A stretch of DNA of 15,000 nucleotides from JAJTHJ01 sp046316025. GTDB lineage: Bacteria; Pseudomonadota; Gammaproteobacteria; Burkholderiales; Burkholderiaceae_F. The stretch spans positions 1 to 15,000 of the forward strand of contig JBKCXU010000114.1 of NCBI GenBank assembly GCA_046316025.1. The letters are read 5' to 3'. A program made the position numbers and the translations under genes. How positions within the stretch are numbered: position 1 is the first letter of the stretch; each line of letters begins with the position of its first letter. Below the pieces are notes generated by a model that was not told the origin of the DNA, did no database searches, and was given only the letters and a program-made list of their open reading frames with translations. This document shows positions 1-7,126 of this stretch, piece by piece.

Positions 1-84
1 GCTGGCGCGGCGCAGCCGCCGCCCCCGCGGCCGCGGCGAGCTGCGGCGCCGCCCGCGCGGCGTGCCAACGCTTAATTGCGGCAT
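1..84 (-). CDS. Start of a gene downstream of lemA (partial, truncated by window edge)
   Basis: An ATG at 84-82 overlaps the lemA stop codon by one base (TGATG on the minus strand), a usual sign of translational coupling. The frame stays open to the window edge, giving 28 codons that begin MPQLSVGTPRGRRR and are very arginine-rich. In many proteobacteria lemA is followed by a TPM-domain (YgcG-like) membrane protein, so that is the best guess, but no diagnostic residue is visible. Any long frame stays open easily in DNA this GC-rich, and another start slightly downstream is possible. Confidence 0.35.
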   Translation of the reverse strand, partial: MPQLSVGTPRGRRRSSPRPRGRRLRRAS

Positions 85-683
85 CACGGCTTCGGCGCGC
101 CGACGTCCACCGTGGGCGCCTGCTTGATCGCCGCTTCGTTCTCCACCGCAAACTGCGGCTTGTCCTTGTAGCCGAACACCATCGCCGTCAGGTTGACCGG
201 GAACTGCCGCACCAGCGTGTTGAACGTGGCGACCGTGTCGATGTAGCGCTTGCGGGCAATGGCGATGCGGTTCTCGGTGCCTTCCAGTTGCGTGCGCAGG
301 TCCTGAAAGCCCGCGTTGGCCTTTAGATTGGGGTAGTTCTCGGTCACCATCAGCAGTCGCGACAGCGCCTGCGTCAGTTCGCCCTGCGCCGCGTTGAACC
401 GGGCGAGCGCCTGCGGGTCGTTGGCGAGTTCGGGCGTCACCTGGATCGCGGTGGCGCGCGAGCGCGCTTCGATCACGCGGGTCAAGGTCTCCTGCTCGAA
501 GTTGGCCTCGCCCTTGACCGTGTTGACGATGTTCGGGATCAAATCGGCGCGCCGCTGATACTGGCTCAGCACCTCGGCCCAGGCGGACTTGACCGCCTCG
601 TCCTGGCGCTGGATTTCGTTGTAGCCGCAGCCGGACAGCAAGACCGCCAGTGCGGCGGCCAGCCAGAACTTGAACGAACGCAT
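84..683 (-). CDS. lemA: LemA family lipoprotein
   Basis: This 199-residue protein has a lipoprotein signal peptide (charged MRSFKFW start, hydrophobic stretch, lipobox LSGC with Cys19), so the mature form should be membrane-anchored. The rest is a helical LemA domain: a segment near residues 20-60 containing QRQDEAVKSAWAEVLSQYQR and RADLIPNIVNTVKG, then long helices to YIDTVATFNTLVRQFP and the conserved LTAMVFGYKDKPQF near the C-terminus. Length is normal for the family. LemA proteins are widespread, and their biochemical role is still unclear; they are often encoded beside TPM-domain proteins, which fits the coupled frame at the left edge. A good ribosome site (AAGGGAG, 6 bases before the ATG) supports the start. 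The gene diverges from the flavin reductase gene across a 109-base gap. Confidence 0.93.
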   Translation of the reverse strand: MRSFKFWLAAALAVLLSGCGYNEIQRQDEAVKSAWAEVLSQYQRRADLIPNIVNTVKGEANFEQETLTRVIEARSRATAIQVTPELANDPQALARFNAAQGELTQALSRLLMVTENYPNLKANAGFQDLRTQLEGTENRIAIARKRYIDTVATFNTLVRQFPVNLTAMVFGYKDKPQFAVENEAAIKQAPTVDVGAPKP

Positions 684-780
684 CGCGAACTCCCTTCAGG
701 TGAATGGCAGCGGCAACATGGGGCGCCGCCGCGCGGAATCGAGGCCGGCATCGTAGCCGGCTTTCGGCCGGTGCCGTCGG

Positions 781-786
781 TACACT
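781..786 (+). promoter_or_regulatory. Possible -10 hexamer of a leaderless promoter
   Basis: TACACT lies 6 bases before the ATG at 793, where no Shine-Dalgarno sequence is visible. If it is a sigma-70 -10 element, transcription would start at or next to the A of the ATG, giving a leaderless mRNA. No convincing -35 hexamer stands at the right spacing. The same hexamer occupies a similar position before the gene at 11273. Confidence 0.3.
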
Positions 787-792
787 CGGCGC

Positions 793-1317
793 ATGAGTGC
801 CACCCGCTCCACCGCCGCGCAGGAACTGCGCCGCGCGCTTGCCCAGTACGCCACCGGCGTGGCGATCGTCACCACCACCGCCGCCGACGGTAGCCCGGTC
901 GGGTTGACGGTCAACTCCTTCGCATCGGTGTCACTCGAGCCGCCGCTGGTGCTGTGGAGCCTGGCGCACAAGGCGGCCAGTCTGGCGGCCTTCCGCGACT
1001 GTTCGCACTACCTCGTGCACGTGCTTGCCGCCGATCAGATCGATCTGGCGCGACGCTTTGCCGCGCACGGCGCCGATCGCTTCGACGGCATCGCCTGGGA
1101 GCCCAACGACCGCGGGCTGCCGATGCTCACGCCGCCGGGTGTGGCCTGGTTCGAGTGCGGCAATCGCGCGCAGTACGACGAAGGCGATCACGTCATCCTC
1201 GTCGGGCGGGTGGACGCCTACGTCTGCGCCGGCGGCGCACCGCTCGTCTTCCACGACAGCCGCTACGTGACCGAACTGCGTGAGTCTGGTCGGCGCGGGG
1301 TCGATCCCTGGCGCTAA
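793..1317 (+). CDS. Flavin reductase-like domain protein
   Basis: This 174-residue protein matches the HpaC/NtaB-type flavin reductase family, small FMN- or FAD-binding split-barrel proteins that use NAD(P)H to supply reduced flavin to a partner monooxygenase. Visible family features are the N-terminal LRRALAQYATGVAIVTT, then GSPVGLTVNSFASVSLEPP (about residues 36-54), which in relatives contacts flavin, and the C-terminal GDHVILVGRVDAY followed by PLVFHDSRYV. The length is typical of the family. No monooxygenase gene is nearby, so the partner and substrate are unknown; a stand-alone flavin or flavoprotein role is possible. The ATG has no clear ribosome site, but a TACACT hexamer lies just upstream. 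Its stop overlaps the stop of the converging transporter gene by a few bases. Confidence 0.88.
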   Translation: MSATRSTAAQELRRALAQYATGVAIVTTTAADGSPVGLTVNSFASVSLEPPLVLWSLAHKAASLAAFRDCSHYLVHVLAADQIDLARRFAAHGADRFDGIAWEPNDRGLPMLTPPGVAWFECGNRAQYDEGDHVILVGRVDAYVCAGGAPLVFHDSRYVTELRESGRRGVDPWR

Positions 1318-2204
1318 CGTGCCCGGCTGGCGAGGTGAATCCCGAGCACGATCAGCGCCAGCCCGGCAAAGTGATAGGCGTGCGGCGCTTCGCCGAGCAA
1401 CGGCGTCGATAGCAGCGCCGCGAACACCGGCGTCAGATTGGCGAAGTACACCGGGATCACCGCGCCGACGCGGGCGATGCCCCGATCCCAGGCGTAGTAG
1501 GCGACGATCGACGGAAAGATCGCCATGTACAGCAGCAGCACCGCCACCGTGGCCGTCGGCTGCATCTGGCTGTGGCCCAAGGCGGCTTCCAGCGCGGCAA
1601 AGGGCAGGATCGCCGCCAGACCGACAACCATCTGCGCGGTGAGGAATGGCGCAAACGGCAACTGCGGCCGCCGCTTGCGCAGCAGCCAGGTGTAGGCGGT
1701 CCAAGTGGCGTTGGCCACCAGCATCACGAGGTCGCCCGCGACGAACGACAGCCGCAGCAGGTTGCCCGGCTCGCCGCGCGCCAACACCGCCAGCACGCCG
1801 CCGATGGAGCAGGCTGCGCCCAACCACTGCGCCGGGCGCACCCGCTCGCCGAAGAACAGCGCCCCCGAGGCCAGCACGAAAACCGGTGTCGATGCGGCGA
1901 TCAGCGTCGTGTTGACCGCGGTCGAGGTCTGCAGCGCCACGTACTGGAAGGAGTTGTAGCAGCCCACACCGAGGACGCCGAGCGCGGCCACCGTGCGCCA
2001 CTGCGCGCGCAACGCGCTCCAGTGCGTGCGCAGCGCCGCCCAGGCAAAGGGCGCGAAGAGCAGCAGCGCCAGCGCCCAGCGCAAGGCCGACACCGCCAGC
2101 GGCGAGGCCTCGCCCACGAGCAGTCGGCCGGCCACCGCGTTGCCGGCCCAGAACAGGGGCGGCAGCAAGAGCAGGGCGGCGGTGCGGGAATCGAGCGGAG
2201 TCAT
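1314..2204 (-). CDS. DMT-superfamily transporter (EamA family)
   Basis: A 296-residue inner-membrane protein made almost entirely of hydrophobic segments, consistent with ten transmembrane helices in two EamA repeats. The first repeat opens with LLLPPLFWAGNAVAGRLL and contains ALRWALALLLFAPFA; family-like elements include NTTLIAASTPVFVLASGALFFGERV (end of repeat one) and IPVYFANLTPVFAALLSTPLLGE (end of repeat two). These position-conserved 'P-x-F' and 'GE' motifs are characteristic of EamA exporters of metabolites. The substrate cannot be told. I chose the ATG at 2204 (MTPLDSRTAALLLL); the frame extends to an upstream ATG at 2255, but that would add a non-hydrophobic, Pro/Arg-rich leader unlike the family. 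Neither start has a strong ribosome site. Confidence 0.9.
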   Translation of the reverse strand: MTPLDSRTAALLLLPPLFWAGNAVAGRLLVGEASPLAVSALRWALALLLFAPFAWAALRTHWSALRAQWRTVAALGVLGVGCYNSFQYVALQTSTAVNTTLIAASTPVFVLASGALFFGERVRPAQWLGAACSIGGVLAVLARGEPGNLLRLSFVAGDLVMLVANATWTAYTWLLRKRRPQLPFAPFLTAQMVVGLAAILPFAALEAALGHSQMQPTATVAVLLLYMAIFPSIVAYYAWDRGIARVGAVIPVYFANLTPVFAALLSTPLLGEAPHAYHFAGLALIVLGIHLASRAR

Positions 2205-2327
2205 GCGCAGCGCAGCGGGGAGCGCGCGAGGATACGGGAGCGCACCCCGGGCCAACGCGGCGCTGCCGCCGCAGCGCAGACCGTCTCATTCCATTTCCAT
2301 TTCGACTTCACTTGGACGACAAAGGCA

Positions 2328-2401
2328 CGTCATTCCCGCGAAAGCGGGAATCCAGTGTCTTTCGCGAAAGTCGCTGGATTCCCGCTGTCGCGGGAACGAC
2401 G
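2328..2401. repeat. Palindromic intergenic repeat (nested hairpins)
   Basis: Two 28-base arms, 2328-2355 and 2374-2401, are inverted copies of each other with only two mismatches. Each arm is itself a small hairpin with a seven-base stem (TTCCCGC / GCGGGAA). The 18-base centre contains a perfect 12-base palindrome, CTTTCGCGAAAG (2359-2370). The sequence closely resembles the 'CATTCCCGCGAAAGCGGGAATCC' class of short repeats found many times in Neisseria (dRS3-like) and various Burkholderiales and Xanthomonas genomes; that resemblance is from memory. It lies between the starts of the transporter gene and the 3' end of the lipoprotein gene, so it could fold in either transcript. Confidence 0.85.
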
Positions 2402-2470
2402 GCACTACCCTGATGATCGCGAAACGGAATCAGCGCTTGCGAGGAAATCGTCGCGAGCTCGGGTCGCGCA

Positions 2471-2491
2471 GTAGCTTTGCTCCCAAGCTAC
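2471..2491 (-). terminator. Weak hairpin at the stop of the glycine-zipper gene
   Basis: GTAGCTT (2471-2477) and AAGCTAC (2485-2491) form a perfect seven-base stem with a seven-base loop across the TAG stop codon (2488-2490). No T-run follows on the minus strand, so it is not a canonical intrinsic terminator. It may be chance or an mRNA 3'-end structure. Confidence 0.2.
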
Positions 2492-3084
2492 CAGCGCGCG
2501 GGTGGAGCAACGCCCGGCGGCGGTGGCGTCCCCGGTGGCGGGTAGAGCGCGGGCGCCGCTGCGGGCGGCGGCGGCGTGCCCGGGGGCGGCGTGCCCGGCA
2601 GGGTAGGGGCCGGGGCCGGGCTGGCCGGTCGTGGCGCTTCTTGGTAAGAGTAAAAGGCCGGCACGCGATTGCCGCGTGCGTACATGCACTGGCTGTAGTA
2701 GATGTCGTAGCTGCGCTGCACCTGCGTCTGGCCGTAGTAGCCATAGGCGTTGCCGGCATTGGCGCTGCCGAACAGCAGGCCGGTGCCGGCGCCGATCGCG
2801 GCTCCCTGGCCGGCGTTGCCGCTGGCTGCACCGATCAGTGCGCCCGCGGCTGCGGCGATCACCGTAGCTGCCGCCGTCGTGTTGGCCGCGCTCTCGTTGC
2901 TGCCTTGCACGCTCGGCGCCACCGCGTTGCTCGCGTAGCTGCGGCAGATCGCGTCGTCGGCCTGGAACTGCTCCAGCGATTTGCCTGTCCCCGGCATCGC
3001 CGGCAGTGCCGGCCCGGGCGGAACCGTGGCGCAGCCGGCCAGCAGCAACGCAGCCAAACCAGCAGAAGCAAACGGTAGTTTCAT
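2488..3084 (-). CDS. Glycine-zipper lipoprotein with proline-rich tail
   Basis: A 198-residue predicted lipoprotein: signal peptide with lipobox LAGC (Cys18), then a linker region with FQADDAICRSYA (Cys47). Residues about 70-110 form a glycine-zipper hairpin (AAAAGALIGAASG, then GAAIGAGTGLLFG), which in related families inserts into or spans a membrane. This is followed by VQRSYDIYYSQCMYARGNRVP (Cys133). The last 45 residues are rich in Pro and Ala, possibly a cell-wall-spanning or interaction tail. Similar 'glycine zipper' proteins with the two Cys motifs are common in Burkholderiales, but their function is unknown. The ATG at 3084 is preceded by GAGGAGA, a good ribosome site; upstream in-frame ATGs would precede a non-signal leader. 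It sits 25 bases after the secreted-protein gene on the same strand, so the two are probably cotranscribed. Confidence 0.85.
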   Translation of the reverse strand: MKLPFASAGLAALLLAGCATVPPGPALPAMPGTGKSLEQFQADDAICRSYASNAVAPSVQGSNESAANTTAAATVIAAAAGALIGAASGNAGQGAAIGAGTGLLFGSANAGNAYGYYGQTQVQRSYDIYYSQCMYARGNRVPAFYSYQEAPRPASPAPAPTLPGTPPPGTPPPPAAAPALYPPPGTPPPPGVAPPARW

Positions 3085-3109
3085 GGTGTCTTCTCCTCGC
3101 ATCGCGCGC

Positions 3110-3577
3110 TCAACGCGGCGGCGGTTGTACGTCCTGCGGCCGCACCGGGATCCAAGCCTGGGTGCAGTTCTGAACGTACGGGTAATACCCGGCTGGGTCC
3201 GTGCAGTAGAACCACAGCGTTTGCGGCGCGGATGGCGCCGCGGGCTGGGCCGCCTGTTGCGGGGCCCGCTCGACGTAAGGCACCGGCACGGTCTGCGGCA
3301 CCACGACCACCGGGGGCGGGGTGTAGACGGGGTAGGGGTAGGCGTACGGCCAGCCCCAGGGGCCGCCAATGGTGACGCCAACGCGGGGCCCGTACCACCC
3401 GCCGTACCAGCCTCCGTGCCAGCGTGGCCCGCCGTACCACGGACCCCACGCGGGCCGATATCCCGGACCCCAGCCCGGGCCCCAGCCCGGTGGCGGCTGG
3501 GCCTGCGCCGCGGTCGTCCACGCACCAGCCAAGAGCATCGCGGCCGCCAAACCCGATACCAGTTTCAGCTTCATCAT
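3110..3577 (-). CDS. Secreted Pro/Trp/Tyr/Gly-rich protein, function unknown
   Basis: A 155-residue exported protein: signal peptide (MMKLKLVSGLAAAMLLAG, likely cleavage after AQA at residue 26), then a low-complexity region of WGPGWGPG- and WYGG-type repeats (residues 30-85), a Pro/Val stretch, and a distinct C-terminal module (121-146) with LWFYC, YYPYV, and paired Cys125 and Cys138. Modules of this W-Y-C...YYPYV...C...W type occur in small exported proteins of Burkholderiales, from memory, with no known function; the two Cys could form a disulphide. A GGAGG ribosome site stands 6 bases before the first ATG; a second ATG follows directly. It is likely the first gene of a pair with the glycine-zipper lipoprotein. 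Confidence 0.8.
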   Translation of the reverse strand: MMKLKLVSGLAAAMLLAGAWTTAAQAQPPPGWGPGWGPGYRPAWGPWYGGPRWHGGWYGGWYGPRVGVTIGGPWGWPYAYPYPVYTPPPVVVVPQTVPVPYVERAPQQAAQPAAPSAPQTLWFYCTDPAGYYPYVQNCTQAWIPVRPQDVQPPPR

Positions 3578-3633
3578 CGAGAGCCTCCAGCGAACATTGC
3601 AACGCTAACGCGGCAGGTGCCCTTACGGTTGAT

Positions 3634-3656
3634 TGCCGGCAAGGGAAAAGCCGGCA
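3634..3656 (-). repeat. Small inverted repeat downstream of the GNAT gene
   Basis: TGCCGGC (3634-3640) and GCCGGCA (3650-3656) form a perfect seven-base stem around a nine-base loop in the 153-base gap after the GNAT gene. On the minus strand no T-run follows, so a terminator role is only a possibility. Confidence 0.25.
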
Positions 3657-3730
3657 CCGCAACACCCCCTTACAAAGTCGCCGCCGCTTCCGGCCACGCT
3701 CGGCGGCCGCCAGTCGGGGTGATGCGTCCT

Positions 3731-4018
3731 TCAAGCGAGCAGGTCCTGCTCAGCCGGGTGCCGGCGCAGGTAGGCGCGGACGTACGAACAGGCGGGCTGC
3801 ACCTTGACGCCCTCGGCCCGCGCCTGCGCCAGCGCGGCGGCGACCAGCCGGGCGGCGATCCCGCGGCCTTCCAGCAGCGGCGGCACCTCGGTGTGCGCGA
3901 ACACCCAGACGCCGTCGCGCGCGATGTAGTCGAGCCGGCACAACCACCCCTGTACGCGCGCCTCGAAGCGCTCTTCGGCCAGGTTGTGGACGACCGCAAA
4001 CGGCGGCAGCGGAGTCAT
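3731..4018 (-). CDS. Small GNAT-fold N-acetyltransferase (YjdJ-like)
   Basis: A 95-residue protein matching the compact GCN5-related acetyltransferase family represented by YjdJ (Pfam Acetyltransf_CG). Key features are FAHTEVPPLLEGRGIAARLV (residues 40-59), carrying the acetyl-CoA pyrophosphate loop (EGRGIAARL), then ALAQARAEGVKVQPACSYV with Cys77, and the typical C-terminal end YLRRHPAEQDLL. Length and ending fit the family. The natural acceptor of these proteins is unknown. I chose the ATG at 4018 (MTPLPPF) because family members begin close to VVHNLAEERFEA; a longer frame begins at 4087 and would overlap the upstream region of the divergent protease gene. No clear ribosome site is present at either. 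Confidence 0.82.
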   Translation of the reverse strand: MTPLPPFAVVHNLAEERFEARVQGWLCRLDYIARDGVWVFAHTEVPPLLEGRGIAARLVAAALAQARAEGVKVQPACSYVRAYLRRHPAEQDLLA

Positions 4019-4106
4019 CGCCGATACTGCGGGTTGAGCCAAGGCGCGCAGACCATATGTGTTGGCGCTCAGCATAGCGAGCGCCATCGATGCGGGAGGG
4101 GAAAGG

Positions 4107-5195
4107 ATGAAGCGTTGTCGCGTGTCGTCCGCGCTGGGCGCGCTGTGGCTTGCCGCGTCGTCCGTGTTGCCGTTGCCCGCTGCCGCGCAAGCGCCGGCAC
4201 GGCCGGTACCGCGCGATGTGGCGCCGCGCGGCCCGCTGCTTGGCGAAGAGCAGGCGCTGATCGCGCTCTTCGAGCGGGCCGCGCCGTCGGTGGCCTACAT
4301 CACGACCGAGCATCTGCGGGCCACGGGCTTCTTCACCGCCGAGGTGGCGCAGGGTGCCGGCAGCGGCTTCGTCTGGGATACGCAGGGCCACGTGGTCACC
4401 AACTTCCACGTGCTCGAGGGGGCCGAACGGCTGTACGTACGGCTCGACGCCGGCGAGCCGATCCCGGCGCGCTTCGTCGGCGGTGCGCCCGAGTACGACC
4501 TGGCGGTGGTCAAGCTGGCGCGGGTGCCGGCGGGGCTGAAGCCGATTCCGCTCGGCACCTCGCAGGATCTCAAGATCGGCCAGGCGGTGCTGGCGATCGG
4601 CAATCCGTTCGGACTGCAACGCACGCTCACCCGCGGCATCGTCAGCGCGCTGGAGCGCGAACTGCCCACGCTCGACGGCATGCGCGAGGTGGCCGGCGTG
4701 ATCCAGACCGACGCCGCGATCAACCCCGGCAACTCGGGCGGCCCGCTGCTCGACAGCGCCGGCCGGCTGATCGGCGTGAACAGCGCCATCCGCTCGGCCA
4801 GCGGCAGCTCGGCCGGCGTGGGCTTTGCGATCCCGGTCGATCTGGTCAACCGCATCGTCCCGGCGCTGATCGCCCACGGCAAGGTGCCGTGGCCCGGCAT
4901 CGGCATCCAACCGTTGAATCCGGTGCTGGCGGCTCGCGCGGGCGTGGAGGGGGTGGCGATCCTGTCGGTCGACCGCGGCTCGCCGGCTGCGGCCGCGGGA
5001 TTGATCGGCGTCGATCAACGGGCGCGGCGGCTGGGCGACACGATCGTCGCCGTCAACGGCCGCAAGATCGAATCCACCGCAGCGCTGGCCGCCGAACTCG
5101 ACCGCGTGGGTGTGGGCAACGAAGCCGAGTTGACCGTCCAGCGCGCCGACGCACAGCGCAAGCTGCGGGTGCGGGTGATCGATTTGCGCCGCTAG
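4107..5195 (+). CDS. Secreted HtrA/Deg-type trypsin-like serine protease
   Basis: A 362-residue exported S1C-family protease. It has a signal peptide (likely cleaved after AAAQA near residue 29), a trypsin-like domain with the visible triad His101 (TNFHV), Asp131 (EYDLAVVKL) and Ser210 (NPGNSGGPL), and one C-terminal PDZ domain (about 265-358, including GVAILSVDRGSPAAAAGL and DTIVAVNGRKI). It likely degrades or senses misfolded envelope proteins as DegQ/DegS-type proteins do. It has only one PDZ domain, and the region before it (ATGFFTAEV, 71-79) is unlike the classical LA loop of DegP, so I do not give it a deg symbol. The signal peptide gives no membrane anchor other than its own hydrophobic stretch. 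A strong GGGAGGGGAAAGG ribosome site precedes the ATG. The frame also extends upstream to 4059, but without a signal-peptide start. Confidence 0.93.
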   Translation: MKRCRVSSALGALWLAASSVLPLPAAAQAPARPVPRDVAPRGPLLGEEQALIALFERAAPSVAYITTEHLRATGFFTAEVAQGAGSGFVWDTQGHVVTNFHVLEGAERLYVRLDAGEPIPARFVGGAPEYDLAVVKLARVPAGLKPIPLGTSQDLKIGQAVLAIGNPFGLQRTLTRGIVSALERELPTLDGMREVAGVIQTDAAINPGNSGGPLLDSAGRLIGVNSAIRSASGSSAGVGFAIPVDLVNRIVPALIAHGKVPWPGIGIQPLNPVLAARAGVEGVAILSVDRGSPAAAAGLIGVDQRARRLGDTIVAVNGRKIESTAALAAELDRVGVGNEAELTVQRADAQRKLRVRVIDLRR

Positions 5196-7012
5196 ATCGC
5201 CGCGCAGCGCACCTCGAGCCAGGCCCGCGCCGCGCCGCTCACGTGCGGCGCGACGCGGCGCCACACCTCGGCGTGATAAGCGTTGAGCCAGTCGATCTCG
5301 TCGGTGCGCAGCAGTGCGCGGTCGGCCAGCCGCGTGTCGATCGGGCACAGCGTCAGCGTCTCGAAGCGCAGGAACTCGCCGAACTCGGTGCTGGCGTCGG
5401 CGACGTTTGCGAGCAGGTTCTCGATGCGCACGCCCCAGCGGCCGGGGCGGTAAATGCCGGGCTCGTTGCTGGTGATCATGCCCGGCTCCATCGCCGTGTG
5501 CGGCTCCGGCGGCAGGTGCGGCGTGATGCCGTGCGGCCCTTCGTGCACGTTCAAGAAGTAGCCGACCCCGTGGCCGGTGCCGTGGCCGTAGTCGATGCCG
5601 GCCTCCCAGATCGGCGCGCGGGCGATGCTGTCGAGCAGCGGCGAGCGCGTGCCGCGCGGGAAGCGCGTGCGGCTCAAGGCGATCATGCCCTTGAGCACGC
5701 GGGTGAAGTCGGCGCGCTGCTCGGCCGTCGTGGTGCCCACCGGCACCACGCGCGTGATGTCGGTGGTGCCGTGCTCGTACTGGCCACCGGAGTCGATCAG
5801 CAGCAGCCCGTGGCCGGTCAGCCCGCGGGTGCAGATCGTCGCGTGCGAGTCTTCGGTGGCGCGGTAGTGCGGCAGCGCGCCGTTGGCGTTGAACGCAGCG
5901 ATGGTGGCAAAGCTCGGGCAGACGAAACCCGGCCGCCGGGCGCGCGCCTCGGTGATGCGCTCGTCGATGGTCAGTTCGGTGATCGTCTCGTGGCCGAGCG
6001 CGGCCTCGAAACAGGCGAAAAACTCGGCCAGCGCCGCGCCGTCGTGCTCCATCGCAAAGCGGATGTGATGGATTTCCGCCTCGGTCTTGCGCGACTTGGC
6101 GAGTGTGGACGGATTGATCTGCTCGATCGAGGCGACGCCGTCCGCGACCGCGTCGCGCAGCCCGAGCGTCGTGCGCCGCGGGTCGAGCATGAGGCGGCTG
6201 CCCGCGGGCAGCCGCGCCAGCCGGGGCGCCGCGTCTTCGTAGCGGGCCAGTGCGATGCCGTCGGCACGCAGCCGCTGCACCAATGCTGCCGGCAGCTTGC
6301 GCGCATCGACGAAGAGCGTCGTCTCAGTCGTGCCCACCAGCAGGTGGGCGAGAAACACCGGATTGTACGGCACGTCGGCGCCGCGCAGGTTGGCGATCCA
6401 GCAGATGTCGTCCAGTGTAGAGACCAAGTGCCAGTCGGCGCCGGCCGCCGCCATCGCCGTGCGCACTTGGGCGAGCTTCTCGCTGCGTGCCACCGGCGCC
6501 ACCGTGTGTTCGTAGACGGGCGAGGCGGGCAGGTCGGGACGCTCGTCCCAGATCTCATCGAACAGATCGAGGTCGGTGCGCAGCTCGATCCCGCGCGCGG
6601 CGAGCGCCGTCTGCAACGCGCGGGCGGCAGCGAGGCCCAGCACCGCGCCGTCGGCGCCGGCGACACTGCCTTCCGGCAACTGTTGCGCCAGCCAGTCCAC
6701 GTGCGCCAGGCTCATCGCGCCCGGGACCTTCATCACCTCGATCCCGGTGCCGGCCAGTTGCGCTTCGGCCTGCACCCAGTAGCGGCTGTCCACCCACAAG
6801 CCGGCAAAGTCGGCGGTCACGACGGCGGTGCCGACCGACCCGGTGAAGCCCGTCAACCACTGCCGGCCCTGCCAGCGCTCCGGCAGGTACTCGGACAAGT
6901 GCGGGTCGGCCGACGGCACGATCCACGCGGCCAGCGCATGGCGATGCAGGACCGCGCGCAGCGCGGCGATGCGGGTGCGCACTTGGGCGCGTTGGGCGTC
7001 GAGGGTGTCCAT
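5192..7012 (-). CDS. Xaa-Pro aminopeptidase (M24B metallopeptidase)
   Basis: A 606-residue, three-domain aminopeptidase P of the long (XPNPEP1-like) type, which removes an N-terminal residue that precedes proline. N-terminal creatinase-like domain includes VRTRIAALRAVLHRHALAAW, IVPSADPHLSEYLPERW and LTGFTGSVGTAVV; the second has TLDDICWIANLRG; the C-terminal pita-bread catalytic domain shows all five metal ligands: Asp407 (LLIDSGG), Asp418 (TTDITR), His481 (GTGHGVG), Glu516 (TSNEPGIY) and Glu531 (RIENLL). The C-terminal region FETLTLCPIDTRL to WLNAYHAEVW matches the short third domain of this subfamily. It lacks a signal peptide and should be cytoplasmic. I chose ATG 7012 (MDTLDAQRAQV), near the start of family alignment; the frame extends 36 codons further upstream with no homology. 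The stop overlaps the protease gene's stop (CTAG, tail to tail). Confidence 0.95.
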   Translation of the reverse strand: MDTLDAQRAQVRTRIAALRAVLHRHALAAWIVPSADPHLSEYLPERWQGRQWLTGFTGSVGTAVVTADFAGLWVDSRYWVQAEAQLAGTGIEVMKVPGAMSLAHVDWLAQQLPEGSVAGADGAVLGLAAARALQTALAARGIELRTDLDLFDEIWDERPDLPASPVYEHTVAPVARSEKLAQVRTAMAAAGADWHLVSTLDDICWIANLRGADVPYNPVFLAHLLVGTTETTLFVDARKLPAALVQRLRADGIALARYEDAAPRLARLPAGSRLMLDPRRTTLGLRDAVADGVASIEQINPSTLAKSRKTEAEIHHIRFAMEHDGAALAEFFACFEAALGHETITELTIDERITEARARRPGFVCPSFATIAAFNANGALPHYRATEDSHATICTRGLTGHGLLLIDSGGQYEHGTTDITRVVPVGTTTAEQRADFTRVLKGMIALSRTRFPRGTRSPLLDSIARAPIWEAGIDYGHGTGHGVGYFLNVHEGPHGITPHLPPEPHTAMEPGMITSNEPGIYRPGRWGVRIENLLANVADASTEFGEFLRFETLTLCPIDTRLADRALLRTDEIDWLNAYHAEVWRRVAPHVSGAARAWLEVRCAAI

Positions 7013-7033
7013 GGCAAGGCTGCCCGCTCGTGT

Positions 7034-7047
7034 TTGAACTGGATCAA
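7034..7047. promoter_or_regulatory. FNR/Anr-like palindrome
   Basis: TTGAACTGGATCAA differs from the FNR-family consensus TTGAT-N4-ATCAA at one position (the fifth base). It lies between the aminopeptidase and the three-gene operon. Its centre (7040.5) is about 41 bases upstream of the transcription start expected from the TACACG hexamer at 7068-7073, which is the spacing of a class II activated promoter reading to the right. No regulator gene is in the window. A one-mismatch site can occur by chance. Confidence 0.4.
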
Positions 7048-7067
7048 GTCTAGCGGTCGATCTGCTG

Positions 7068-7073
7068 TACACG
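7068..7073 (+). promoter_or_regulatory. Candidate -10 element for the M48 operon
   Basis: TACACG resembles a sigma-70 -10 hexamer. A start near 7080-7082 would leave about 45 bases of leader before the first ATG at 7127 and would place the FNR-like palindrome at roughly -41. No -35 hexamer is seen, as expected if an activator replaces it. Confidence 0.3.
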
Positions 7074-7126
7074 GGCGCGGCGGCAGCGATAACCTTGGCC
7101 GAACTTTGCGAGAGGGGCAATCGAAG

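Noticed and set aside
4107..5195. Naming the serine protease degP.
   Set aside because: Only one PDZ domain is present and the segment before His101 differs from DegP; DegQ- or DegS-like assignment cannot be settled from the sequence.
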